Part shown: in pieces, positions 12,321 through 26,225 of the stretch
How the letters are laid out: every line of letters starts with the position of its first letter
How positions within the stretch are numbered: the first letter of the stretch is position 1
Assembly: GCF_014905175.1 (NCBI RefSeq)
Contig: NC_057793.1
Coordinates: 5,394,001 to 5,458,000, forward strand
Direction: 5' to 3'
Origin: Aphidius gifuensis
Lineage: Eukaryota > Arthropoda > Insecta > Hymenoptera > Braconidae
DNA: 64,000 nt
Position numbers and translations under genes: made by a program
The notes under the pieces: generated by a model
What the model saw: only the letters and a program-made list of their open reading frames with translations
Database searches by the model: none
Told to the model about the DNA's origin: nothing

Positions 12321-15300
12321 GTTAGTTAAATAATCAAGTAATTTTTATTATAGAAATTGTTTTTATTTACTGACAATTAAAATAATTTTTAATGAGATAA
12401 AATATTATAAACTTCTATTTTATAATAATATTTAATTTATATCAATCAATAATTTATGAGAGATTTAGTTTTTTATAAAAATTATTTAAATATTATCTCA
12501 AGAATTACTGCAGTATTTGTAAATGTTTGTTGACCTATCATGAAGTTCCATCTGTTGGCATGACCAAAATTGTAGAACATTATTTAACGTATTTTTCTTT
12601 GAGAGGGTTGTGAGAGCAAGATTATTAATGGAGCTTTCTGGGTACTAGCTTTAGCAAAACCATTCACCAATCTTATGTCCTCACAAGCTGTGACATCACG
12701 ATGGATTTCATGAAATTACCTTAAAATAATATAGATAGCTAGTTATATATGAACGAACCTGGTCTTTTGCAGTAGGTGGTCTGAAAGACTTTTTACTCAT
12801 TCACTATTTTTTCTGGTTCATACTTGTACAATATTTCTTGTCATCTGTTACAAAAACCACTCGCCACAAGTTTGGCTTTGATCCCCAAACGTTTATGTAC
12901 ACATTTATAAACACTCTCTGACTTATAACACTAATCAACCGTACATTAGTCATATTATTATTATTATAAATTGTATCCACTTGAATTGAGAGTATAAAAA
13001 AAAAAAAGATTTATAAGTTATTTGGTAAAATTCATAACTAGTTCTTTGATAGTCATGTAGGTTTTGATGTATGATTAATCGTGACTTATGTTAATTCATC
13101 TTGGGTCGAGGAAATAATAGTCTTGATATTAGAGTCAAGGGATGAAGTGCTTTATTCAAGTTTTCTTGAAGTGTATGATTGAGTGTGTAATATTTTGATA
13201 ACTACTATCTTAAAACGTTGAGTATCAAGTTAAAAATAATTTATTACTATTTTTTGATTTACTTGGTAATTTATTTTATTCACTTGAAAAACTACTAATA
13301 CTACTGCAGTCATACAATTCAAATGAGATATAGTTATAAAATATTAAAATTAATAGATATATTCTTCTTATATACACTTCTTTAATATGTCCTTTATTTA
13401 ATGGATATTTAAAAAATACTGTGTGTCGAATATTGTCTAATAATAATGAAAGTAAAAAAATAAAAATTTTACTGTAAGTATAAAAATCAAATGCTCTGTT
13501 GAATTGAGTCTCATTAAGTGTGTGTTTTTTTTTTTTTATTATTTTATTATATTCGATTAAAAACTTTTGAAATTTTTATGAGTCCAATTTTGAGATAATC
13601 TTCCAAGAGGTTGAACTAACATTGCATCTGGAGTTAAATCGAATCAGAGTTCATACTCGTAAATATTGATGAACCCTACCGTAAAGTTCAACCACTCATT
13701 TTACAACCTAGACCATGCTATTCGTTTGAGTCAATCCATTCGACTCCTGTATGTCACGCGACTACTATAAAATTCACCTCTATTCCAGGCACCTTTACAG
13801 CAACGAATTATCTTGAAAGAGAAAAACATTTTAGCATTTTATTTAACCAAGTTAAAATTTGAATATTCAAGTATACAAAAATAGGAAAAAAAAATTTTTT
13901 AAATCGCATAAGAGTTGAAATTCTCGTTGATAAAAAAGGAAAAACGCAAAAAATACAATTTTATTAAATGGTATAATTTTTAGAATATAATTTTGTAAAG
14001 CTGACACATGAATTGAAAAAAAAATTCATCTATTAAATTTAGTAGGGGAAAAATTATGTGTGGCAACTAATTATTTTTTCTCTTCGAATGTCTATTTTTT
14101 TGTCGACAACCACCACTACTGCGCAAGCCTTCCATGAGCTTCGGCAATATAGAATTAATGGACTGACTTTATTCAAAATATAAGCAGCTTACAAAGTCCT
14201 TGGTTGTCGGTGAAAAATCAATTGACTTTATCTTTCAAGGCATCTTCTACCAATGAACTAATAATATGTGACAATATTTTAACAAGGTAGTTTCTCATTC
14301 TTCTTTGTATGTGTATTTTTTTTTTTTTTTTATTATTTGCTTGATCATTATTGATAGTGTAAAGTTTGACGTGCTTGTCGTTCATCTAAAAAAAAAAAAA
14401 CAAAATCCTATGAAGTCTTTTTATATCTCAATCACAATAGAGTTTGCAAAAAATAAAAAAAAAATTTTTTTCTCATTAAATTAATACGTTTAATTACTAT
14501 ACAGATCAATAATTATATCTTTTAGATTTTTTTTTTTTTTGCTTTGATATAAAATACTATATAATATATATTAATAATTATAATTAAATTTAAAATATCA
14601 AATAATTTAAAAACAGGTTTTTTTTAATTTTTTTATCAACATCAATGATTAGTGTATAGATATTATTTATTTAAAATTCAACTGACATCTGGTATATAGT
14701 CTAAAAAATATAAAGTTTTATGTTCATTGAGGAAAATGAATTACTTTTGCAGCGTTCAAGACACATGAAGGTTTCGTAGAACGCACAAATCACTCTCGTG
14801 ACGTTTAAATGTTGGCATGGCCTATATGGAAGAGAGAGGGCGAGGGCGTACATATACTCAAGCCTTTAAAGCTTTCTACCTATATGTTTTAAAAAGCTTC
14901 CAAGTTCTGTATAGGTAGTAGGAACCACAGAAGACGATTTCCCGGTTGTGTAGATAAATCACCCGGGTAATTAAAGATGTGTTGAGATAGCTCTAGCGTT
15001 GAGATCGAGTGGATATAGCCAAGTTCTCTTTCCTCACTTGACGTACCGATAAAGTATATTCGTGTGTGAGATATACATGTATTATTTATTTTTATTTTTT
15101 ATTTTTCATTACGTCGTGTTAGTTGAACAACAGTAGAAAAACATACATACATTGTATATATATTGTAGGCATACAGTGCTTGATTCACATGGACAACACA
15201 CGATGTATATATTCTCAATGTGCTGCACCACTACACCACCCACGTAGTCAGTGCGATTAGGCGTTAAACCAGCATAAACGATGCACTTGCTTCATGCATT

Positions 15301-18300
15301 TAAAATTCAGTCCGACTCTACTAAAGTCAAATGTGGATCTTTAAATTTTTTTTTTTTTATTTTGCTAAACATAATAAAAATACATCAATTTATATGCACC
15401 ACTTGGTTGAGGTTATTTGCCAATATTTATGTGACCTCACTGATACTCGTCCCATTCGTTGCTCATGTCTAAAGTGTCTGAAAATACTGCCACTTAAGAG
15501 GCAACCATTTATTTAGACTTTTGCACTGATATACGAGGTGCGAATGATCGAGTTTTATTTTTTTTATTTATTTTATATTCTACTTTGCTTCTTTTTATTT
15601 TATTTTTACTGACTTTCTGTATTCTTAAGAAAATTTTATTTTACTAAATCACTCTGAGAATTGATTTTGTTGTACTTTGTGAGACACAGACACCATGATA
15701 GCTACCACTAAACCCTCGGAGAAATCACTTTCTTCTTGTATGTATATATTTAGACTGTTTTGCTAGCAAAACAGTTTATATTTATGTGCCCAATGTGACC
15801 ATTCATTTTGCAAGTAAGACATTGTCAGTCGAACGAGAAAATAAAAATCAAAGTAATATAATACATTTACCCATAATAATATTCAGCGTGAAAATTCTAA
15901 CTTACGAGAATCATCTTGATCAATAGAAAATCCAACATGAGTGTCTTGGTCGTAACATGCGCGCAATAAATGATTCTTCTTCATCTTTTTTTTTTTTTTT
16001 CTTCTATTTGACGTTTGAATTTATAGCTGTCAATTGTAGTTTACATCCGGTCGCACGTGTACCTGTCGGGCCATTACGAATTTTACATGCGATCGTTCCG
16101 GTCTTATCAGCCTTGCTACATCTACTGAATATTCTGTTTGCTCGAATTTCAAGCTTGTTGATAGATCTATTCCACCTTTATTCACACGTTTTTCAACGAA
16201 ACCCCATAAATTCTCATGGTAAATACAAGTGTATATTAAAATAAAATACTTGATCAATAAATCATTCTAAATTTGATAATTTTTTCTACATAATTTTTCA
16301 TCGCGTTTACATTGTAAATATTAAAAAAAACTGTTAAATTTAAATTGACTTTGATTTTTAAAATAAATAAATACATATATATTCTAAAACAAAACAAATA
16401 AATATAAATTATTCAGAAGAATAATATGAGTCAATTTCAGTTTTACGACACATGTGCCATGTGGATATCCCCATATATGTATTAGAGCACATGAATGTTT
16501 AGTTTATATACAGATTAAATACAGACACCGATTTGTATAGGTATATATTTAGGATTCCTGTAAAAGTTAGTTTATATTATCTCTTCGAGTGGATGTTTAT
16601 GTGACGGATGGTCATGTCAGTATCAGCTTCTGGGTACTTTTCACCTACATCAAACAGTTAAATGTTCATAAAAGCTCATGAAAAAACTAAATGGATATAT
16701 ATGTTTTTAGCATTTGCAAACACTTTCGAGGAATATAATAAACATTTTGACATTTAGTTAACTGTTTATTACTGTATAATATATTCAGTTATAAATAATT
16801 TAATTAAATTTATTTTCATAGAGCTAAAAAAAAATAGTAATAAACACGATTTTATAATGTTAAAACATTCAGCAATAATTACAGTAAAAATTAAAAATTA
16901 AATCAGTCAAGTAAAAAACATTGAATTAAATTAACAGACATCATCTAATTTTCCACAAAATGTGTTTATCTATAAATCATAATTTTCTCGTGAATCTTGA
17001 ATATGCAAAAGTTTCTATATATATTTATGTACAAGAAATCATGACTACTATGATTATGTATGTAGTACTAATTTCTATGTCAATCATTATAGAAACACTT
17101 TGTCTCTTGCTGGCATGCCAAGTGTTCTATATACTATTCTACAATAGTAGGAACATGATTCAGTGACATGTCCCCTCAATCATTATTACATTAACGATAA
17201 TGATCCATTAGCATCCGTCAAGTGGCTGTCGTTAATGTTCATCGCGAGCTCACCATCACCAAGGGATTTGATCGTGTCATTGCAAGCGGTCGCGCATCCG
17301 CTCCATTCCTTCTTTCATGCATATGTATATATATATTATTGTCTTTGTATGTGTGTATAAATATGACGAAACACGTCGGACATACTCAAAACAATCACCG
17401 GTTCCTGGACACATCATTGGCTTCCGCGTGAGGATAAAACGTGACCAACATCTCCAAGTTTAATTCTCCCACACTATAATAGTTCAATTTTAAATTTGTA
17501 CTGATGATGTTGAATATTGGTACGTCCCTTGTGAATTTACACGCTTTACACACAAAAGACATAGCAAACTGATTGGCATAGCAAACGTGAGTGCGCAAAT
17601 AAACTCTTTTGTCATACAAATGATAAACATGCAATTCTCATTGGACCATATGTCTTTTGAATTAAACACCTACGCAAACATTAAAATTCACTAACAACAA
17701 TTTGTTTTATTTGCGATTATGTCTGACTAACATCCAACGATATCGTATCACATTACCAAAGCTTCGTGTATCGATGAATGGTCATTTGTATAATAATTTC
17801 AAGTAACACCGCGGGGATTTATGAGTTAGTTGGGTGTAAAAGTACGAAAAACCATTCATCTGTCTGGCACTGAACGAAATAAAAACACAGGTACATTTTG
17901 AAATACATATTTATATAAGTATATACATATATACACAAATGCAAATTGCTCAATGTTGAGTTCTAATTTGGCTTTTTAAATAAAAAGAATATCAATCTTT
18001 TTATTTTATTTATTTTTTTTTATTTTTATTATATAGACTTAGGCTTTATACCGGCTATTGCATTGACTCTTTCCAACTCTTTTTTAAAGAATAAATTAAC
18101 TGTCTTGAATATACTTTTGCGAATGGACCTATCGTTGGTGAACCAACTCGACCAAGCTACGACGATAAACGGACCAAGATTTGTAATTATTTTCAGTCAA
18201 CATGGTGTATATGTTAATGCGATTTATGGGCTGCAACTGAATGAAAAAGTTCAAGTGTAATAAAAAATAAAAAAATATATAAAAGAAAAGGAAAGAAATG

Positions 18301-21300
18301 ATGTATTAAGGGTCCAGGGGATTTTGGTTGACTATATAAAGAATCCAATCGCGTTAATCATAATAGTGACATATAGTATATATTTTCAGGTGAAATCGAG
18401 GTTGATGATTATAATTTCGAAATACATAAAATGAGAGCATATAAAAAGCATATAAAAAATGGATATATATTTTCAAAATGAAAAATAATTAAAACATAAT
18501 ATTGTTGAAAAAATATAACTGCAAAAAATTTAATTTAGAAAATTATTAAATCAAAAACATAAAATAATTAGTCGCGAGTATTGTGTATTAAATAAAATAG
18601 GTAATTCAATTGTTTTACGACAGTTGAAAGTTTTAGTGTTACACGCAATACCAAACTTAGTTAGCAAATGTTTTCAGACATGCGTAAAAATTGACGATGT
18701 AAAGTTTAAAAAAAAAAAAAAAAATAACATGATTGCATACAAGAGTAGCAGGTTGATATATTTAAAGTTGGTTGTTTAATTGAAGTGTGCATGAGACATG
18801 TGCGTGTATCTTGTAACAAGTTTTAACCTTTTACCCATGCTTAAAGCGCTAATTCGTATACGCATGATGAGGAAGAAGCTTAAGGTAACTGGTAGTATTC
18901 CCGTGGGGTATAAACACTCTTCTTCTATACCACAACTATATATTTTGTATACATAGTAAAAGCTTGTCTCCTACCACCAATCCTTTCGTCCTGCACATTT
19001 GCAAGGTTTGGTAGACTGGTGCTTAATTAAATAAAACACCCCCCAATCCTTATTTTCATGGTATAGTCAAGGGTTTCACCGAACTAGAACGAAAAGGGAT
19101 TGTACGTATATATATATATTTACCTCTGCCACTTCCAAGTCTGCGCATTAACTTGATGTCAACCATCTCCAGAGACCCAGCATTTAAAATAAAAACATTT
19201 TATAAATAAAAGTGAATCTTAACTTGAATTTATAAATTAAATATAAGTCGCTAAATTAAAAAACTTGAATACTTTTATTTTTTTTTTATTTTTGATACAA
19301 CTTTTATGATAATTTTTTATTATTATATATTTTTTTTTTCTTTATATTTAAATTAACAATATGAAATGTTTTTAATTTTATGAGAAAAGATAGTAACAAA
19401 TATATTCATTGGTTATCAAACTACAAAGAAAATACACGTGGGTTTCTTGAAATACAATAGATAATGATTAGGTGCACTTAAGCCTGATAAAATGTACATA
19501 TGTTTACAATCTAAATTAACAGTCAGTGATCATATTTTTTTGTTCATTTATTTTATTTTTCACGTATTACATAAATAAAAAATAAAAAATTTAATAATGC
19601 TGATTTTTTAAAATGTAAAATGAGCACAAGAGATTATGATCTACATCTAAATACAGTTTTTTTTATTATAAATAATTTATTTAATAATAAATAATAACTA
19701 ATAAATATGTCCCCAGAAAAGTGGATGTTATGCAAACTATGATATATAGGATGAAAGCAATATATGTCATATATTTGTAATATATTGTTAAGCATAACTG
19801 AACGCCCACTTAAGTGAACATTGGCGTTATCTTTTCGCTAAGGTGTTACATTTGTAAGTGCGACAATGTGTAGGTGAATATTCTGTATAACTGCAGTTAC
19901 ATATGTAGATGATGCAATTTATCTTTGTTTTATAATATAAAGTAAATCTTATTTTTAAATAATTTTTTTTCTATATTATATCCGCTAGTGAAATTGTCAA
20001 TTTAAATTTCTGTTATTAATTTTTTTTTTTAAACAATTTATTTATCAACCTATATTGATTTATTTATAAAAGTTCATATTGTTACAAATTAAGTTTTACT
20101 CGACCTAAATAAAGTAATACATGTATTTAATTTATTATTTGACACCTTGTGATAAGAGTTATGATGATGTCAATTTTCAGGACACATGATATTTCCGTAA
20201 TATGATATACAATAAAAATAATCCCAGCTATAAATCTGTTGACAATTACCTTTAAATTATGTAATACTGTGTAATAATAAAGTCGGTCATTCGAACACTT
20301 TAAAGCTCAACTTCATTGGTTTCTTGGTTAATCTCGATAGCCTAGAATTACCTGATAATCATTACCGATGCTTTTATCTCGTCGTATATTTTTAACTGCA
20401 GTCTTTCAGTGTAGACTAATTTTAATAATTTTTTACATTATTGACGCATAAAGATTTAAAAAAAAAAAAAAAACTATTGGTAAACCGAAACATTTGCATG
20501 TTTTGAACGTTAACTTCGGCATGGAAGATTTGTGATAGTACCAAAGCTTAATTGCTTTGAATTCAGTACACGATATCTTCCTGCTGAATTTCCCAACGGA
20601 ATATAATAAACTGTTTTTCTCTACCCTTACTTTATTTCAAGCTACAAAACAACTGTTTGTTGATCTCTCTAAGTTTATTTCTCTGTAATTCAAGGGTCTC
20701 TTTCACTTTCACTTTTGTAATTGCACATTGTTAGCCAAGTTTCCGGTACTCACAGTTTATATTCATCCAGATATTTTGAAAATTACCAAAGTGTTTATTA
20801 TAATATAAATATGCATGTCATGGAAAATTCGTAGCACACATTGGCTATTTTATTATTATTTTTATATGAAATTTAAAAAAAAATAGCTCTTGACATACTG
20901 ACTTTGAAAATTCCAGGGGGTTTAAATCTCTATAAAATTTATTAGCCAAGTATACTGGTAGTTTTATATTTCGACTGATGTACAATGTGTCTGAAGAATT
21001 GAAGAAAAAAAAAATAAAAAAATAGGTATACCTCTGAGACTTTCAGACCACCTACACAGTCGAATCCTTCTACCTTGTTTTGTATCGTTCTGTTTCTTGA
21101 TGATCCTCCTCTTGTTCATTTATTTTTGTGCTTAAATGTGTATATACTTCAATCTACACAAACCCACATGAATATACTAACTCCATACATTGACTACGTT
21201 GTGTATGATGTGTTCTTGTCATGGACATGAATTATATCAAACTACCGTACCTCAAGAATAACTTGGCCACCAACAATTCCACGCCCATTTTACTAATGTT

Positions 21301-24070
21301 TCAAGATTTTTTTTTCTTGAACTTATTTGTGTATATTTTTTTAACATGTTGATTTTTAATTAACGAAACTGACGATAAAAAAAAAATAAAAAATTGAAAA
21401 TACGATTTTTTTGCAGAATAATTTATTATTATCAAATAATTTTGATAAAGATTGCAAAATGATTTTTAAAAAAATTTTTTCGTTCGTTTATTAAAATTCT
21501 TGTTGCATATATTTTTTATTCAACATTGCACATCATTTAAACCAAGTGCGAGATCGAATGAATCAATAGCTCCGGTAATTATACTAGATAAAAGATATCA
21601 CGGGGAGTATACATTCAATGAAATTTGCATGAAATAATGATGCAGGTATATATAGACACGATGTATAATATGTTTCTTTTGACTGAGTTTTGTTAGAGTC
21701 ATTGTTCGAGTCTGACAGACTAAGCACGATTACATTCTGCATAATTTTTTGTAAACTCTCAGTTGTATATCAATGATTTCCTTTACAGTTTTTTTTTTTT
21801 TTTATATATTTTATTAAATTCAAAGATGATTTTATTCGTATTTATAAATATATATTTCATTAAAATATATTTCATTTCATATCACATTTATTTATTTATA
21901 TATATTTTTGCTTACTTTATGATACAAAGACGGCAAAGACGACCGAGTTTTTACGGTTGATGGTTTGATGCTGATATCATGGATAAGGAAATGGTAATGG
22001 AAGACAACTTCGACTAGCTGGAATATATATTCTCAGTTCACTAAAAGAGATGGTTACCTTTGATCTCAACTAGATATTTATTTAAAGAATATGATGCTCT
22101 GTGGATACAGTATATATCCCTTCTAGGTAAATGGACCCTTCGTATAAACGTAGTCTACACTATTATTCTCAGTTTTATTTTCTTCAAATATATGTGTATA
22201 TATATTACTCAAATATAATGTCTTCAATTACAAACAATCTAGTAAAATAAATAACTCTATTTTATTAAAATTCTATATTTAATTATAATTATTTTCTTTG
22301 ACCTTTGTTATTAATGATATTGATTCAATTTTTTTCTCAGTATTTATCTTAGGAATCATACAATATATAATTTTAAAATGATTTTTAATTAAAAAAAAAA
22401 TTACGACTAATAAAATTGTTTTTTTTTTTTTTTCAAATCATTTAAATGGTGCCTAACTATCAATATCTCATTGTATAAAAAAATATTGATTGACATTAAA
22501 AAAATTAAATGATTTCAAAAAAAAAAAAATATGAAACAATTTATGAATTGATTTATTTGAAGTAATAATTATAAATATTAATTGTTGATTAATGTCAAAG
22601 AGCTTATGGTTTTCCTATTCGATGGTCACTTGAATTTGTTTATTCATAATAAATATGAAATATCATTGATACACGAGGTATGCAATTAATCCGTGTCCAT
22701 TAAGCAATACATACATATTGAGAGAAGTTGAGGGATTTCATTGAGGGCTGTCCATGTAATCACGTATATTAATATGGGAATATTTCAAGAAGTCTAACTA
22801 TATGCAATATCGACATCCCCAAATACGTAATTTCATATATACATATATTATTATTGGCCTTCTATTTGAGTAATGATTATCATTGGTATGTGCAAAAAGC
22901 ATTTTCAGTCATAAAGCAAATAACAATAACATACATCTCACTTGCTCATACACACACGCATAAATATTATGGCTGATGATGGGCACGTGGGAGGTCCTTT
23001 TTGTATTGTTTATGTTGATGTTAAAGAAAAATATATAAATAAATAAATAAATAAAATAAAAGTGACGCATTGTTATTACCAGGGTAACGTGCTAGATGTG
23101 TAAATCAGGATCTATGCTTCAAGCCTGGCGCCTTGAGATATATTATTGTCTTGAATTGCCTGCTGCTTTTTTTTTTCGAGTTACCATATGCATATATTTT
23201 TTTTTCATTTCTAATAATCATAAACGTTCGCGTAAGAAAAATAATAAAAAAAAACTCAACTCTTCAATTTATTGAATTTTATAATATAATATTTGATATG
23301 AATTTTAAATATACGAGCCATATATTTTAGTCGAGTGTTGAAAGTGTAAATAATTACACTGTAAGCTCATGTTTTATTTTTTACTTATATATATGAATTT
23401 TAAAATGATGTACTTTATGAAAACCTTTTATTCAACGAATTTTCATTAAATTTTAAAATAAACAACAACTAAAATTTGATAAAAGATTATCCCTTAAAAG
23501 TTTATATTGATGTACCAACTATTAATTTTTGCATTGTTTAATTCCTCGAAGGATAAAGATAATGTGAATTTTCAACATTAATTATATTTTAATATGTTGG
23601 AGTACAAAAATTATTGGAAAATTTATCAGCAATATGTTATCCCGAAAGTACAAGGGATAACTTAAATTATACATAAATAGTGAGTGATAATTAATAATAT
23701 ATAAAATATCTCACGTATTAAAAGTGTGTATTTTTTCAACTTAGTTTTTAATAAATAAAATGTTAAATTAAAAATTATTCATACAATTAAATTTTTTCTT
23801 TTTGGTATTCTAATTTTGTTGGGCAGATATATCATTGGCAAGATATTTTCTGATAGCGGTCAAAATAAAAAAAAAGATCAGCCCAGTCGATTATGACTCG
23901 GGCGGGACCTTGACGGGCGTTGTAGCATGCTGATTTATGCGACACCGTTTGGGAATGGATAAAGATGTTACGTCGGTCACAAATACATTTGTATTTTTTT
24001 CTTCAAAGAAAGATATAATTTTTAATAAAAAAATATAAGATTTAATTAGTTTTTTTATATTACGAGCACA
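12321..24070. other. AT-rich non-coding stretch
   Basis: No supported gene. It contains poly-T/poly-A runs and three GC-richer, non-repetitive patches (about 14750-15060, 17165-17310 and 23820-23990) that stand out from the roughly 25% GC background and could be regulatory. A 22-bp palindrome is at 15754-15775. Open frames here (15281-15516, 15957-16244, 17163-17634, 18063-18260) overlap on both strands and show no domain. Confidence 0.6.
15754..15775. repeat. 22-bp perfect palindrome
   Basis: A perfect dyad centred at 15764/15765. The left half is ACTGTTTTGCT and the right half is its exact reverse complement, with a GCTAGC core. Symmetry ends at the next pair of bases. Unlike the TATA-type palindromes nearby, it is not built from a simple repeat. 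It could be a homodimer protein-binding site or a small cruciform. Confidence 0.92.
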
Positions 24071-24090
24071 TTAGCGCGCTACGCGCGCCT
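24071..24090. repeat. GC-rich short inverted repeat upstream of the tandem array
   Basis: GCGCG (24074-24078), loop CTA, CGCGC (24082-24086), extended by further GC on the right. It is an isolated all-G/C hairpin in an otherwise AT-rich stretch, about 110 bp before the tandem repeats begin. It resembles the GC-rich hairpin found near an end of some rolling-circle or MITE-like elements, but no element boundary can be shown. Confidence 0.6.
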
Positions 24091-24189
24091 GTATCTATAC
24101 CTTCTAAAAGGTTCATTGTTCATTGATTTTATAAACACAAGTATTATCATAAAAAAAAAAAAGAATGAATAAATTGACGAAAAATTTTT

Positions 24190-25490
24190 TTAATTTATTT
24201 ATTTACACATAAATCACACATAATTCACACGTAATTTTTAGTCTAATAACATCAAGATTGAATGTTTACTGAAAAAGTTGTGCTACCTTAATATGTCAAT
24301 TTTAAAAAAAAATATAAAAAATATTTAAAAAAATTTTGTTTTTGAATTATTTCTTCACACATAAAAAACACATAATTCGCACAAAATTTTAAGCCCAATT
24401 GCATCGAGATCCGATGATTATTGAGAAAGTTGTGCTAGCTTAATATTTGAATTTTTTAAAAAAATGTAAAAAATAAAAAAAAAATTTTCTTTCAAATTTA
24501 TTTCTTCACACATAAAAAACACATAATTCGCACAAAATTTTAAGCCCAATTGCATCGAGATCCGATGATTATTGAAAAAGTTGTGCTAGCTTAATATGTC
24601 AATTTTTAAAAAAAATATAAAAAATATTTAAAAAAATTTTCTTTCAAATTTATTTTTTCACACATAAAAAACACATAATTCGCACAAAATTTCAAGCCCA
24701 ATTGCATCGAGATCCGATGATTCTTGAGAAAGTTGTGCTAGCTTAATATGTCATTTTAAAAAAAAAAAATATAAAAAATATTTAAAAAAATTTTCTTTCA
24801 AATTTATTTCTTCACACATAAAAAACACATAATTCGCACAAAATTTCAAGCCCAATTGCATCGAGATCCGATGATTATTGAGAAAGTTGTGCTAGCTTAA
24901 TATTTGAATTTTTAAAAATAAATATAAAAAAAAATTTTCAAATTTATTTCTTCACACAAAAAACACCGCACAAAATTTTAATTCAATTGCATCGAGATCC
25001 GATGATTATTAAAAAAGTTGTGCTAGCTTAATATGTCAATTTTTAAAAAAAATATAGAAAATATGTAAAAAATAAAAAAAAAATATTCTTTCAAATTTAT
25101 TTCTTTACACATAAAAAACACATAATTCGCACAAAATTTTAAGCCCAATTGCATCAAGATCTAATAATTATTAAAAAAGTTGTGCTAGCTGAATACGCCA
25201 ATTTTTAAAAAAAAGTGTAAAAAATAAAAAAAAAATTTTCTTTTAAATTTATTTTTTCACACATAAAAAACACATAATTCGCACCAAATTTTAAGCCCAA
25301 GTGCATTGAGATCCGATGATTATTGAGAAAGTTGTGCTAGCTTAATATGTCAATTTTAAAAAAAAAAATATAAATTTTCTTTTAAATTTTTTTTCACACA
25401 AAAAACACATAATTGCACAAAATTTTAGCCCTTGCATTGAGATCCTTTTGTTATTTTGTGTTAGCTTAATATGTCAATTTTAAAAAATAT
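24190..25490. repeat. Tandem repeat array, about 9 copies of a unit of about 152 bp
   Basis: The motif GTTGTGCTAGCTTAATATG recurs at about 24277 (variant), 24429, 24580, 24732, 24886, 25017, 25179, 25331 and 25455 (degenerate). Spacings are 152, 151, 152, 154, 131, 162, 152 and about 124. Each unit begins with a CACACATAAAAAACACATAA-like block, then a GCACAAAATTTTAAGCCC-like block, then a short dyad CATCG-AGATC-CGATG, then the GTTGTGCTAGC block, and ends in a variable A/T tract. The first and last copies are the most diverged, as expected for an array homogenised by unequal exchange. No open frame is conserved through the units, so it is satellite-like rather than coding. Confidence 0.93.
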
Positions 25491-26105
25491 AAAAAATATC
25501 AAAAAAGGCGTTGCTAACGAAATAAATAAAAAAATAATAGAAAAGAGAGTAAGTGAGAAAAAAACAATGACCAATCAAATGTTCGGAAGACCGATGATGT
25601 TTGTCCTTTTTATATTAGGATACAAATTTTTTTTCTTCTTCAATCGAAGATATTTATTGTTATAAAAAATAAATAAATACAAAGAAATCATTAAAACCTG
25701 AAATGAATTTTCTTGGCCACTAATTTTTAATTATAGTTAAACAAGTCTCCTCCCAATTCGATATGTCTATTTGTCTGAGGACTGCCCGCAACACAACTGA
25801 GCCCCCTATACGTTTTGACAAATCAAATTAGACAGAACACTCTGCTATACATCTAAATCTTTCCTTCTTTATCCTGTTTATTTTTTTACCATGTTATTTC
25901 GTAACATCCCTTTCAAAATATCTCGTCATCGTGCGTCGAAAATTACTTCATAATGCAATTGCTATGCGTCTAAAATTTGATTAAACGAGATTGCTTTATT
26001 TAAGGACAGTTTTACGTGAATTAAATTTTCTTTCAAAATAGATTTTAATGTCGTTTTAATCTGGCCGTTGTGAGATTAAAAAAAAAAAAAATTTTTTTTC
26101 AATTT
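25491..26105. other. Non-coding spacer between the satellite array and the GMC cluster
   Basis: The open frame at 25471-25665 starts inside the last degenerate repeat and runs into poly-T, so it is not credible. Part of the spacer (about 25740-25960) is unique sequence with somewhat higher GC. Nothing else is recognised. Confidence 0.6.
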
Positions 26106-26111
26106 TTTATT
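26106..26111 (-). terminator. Candidate polyadenylation signal for the first GMC gene
   Basis: TTTATT on the plus strand gives AATAAA on the minus strand, about 115 nt beyond the stop codon of the gene ending at 26226. AT-rich sequence makes chance hexamers common. Confidence 0.4.
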
Positions 26112-26225
26112 ATTAAAAATATAACTAATTATACTGGTGATTTAAAAATAAAAAATTCAAACCAGATAGAGAATTTTTTTTTTTTAATTTACTATTTTGG
26201 CAATTGTTTGACGATTGAATTTGAA

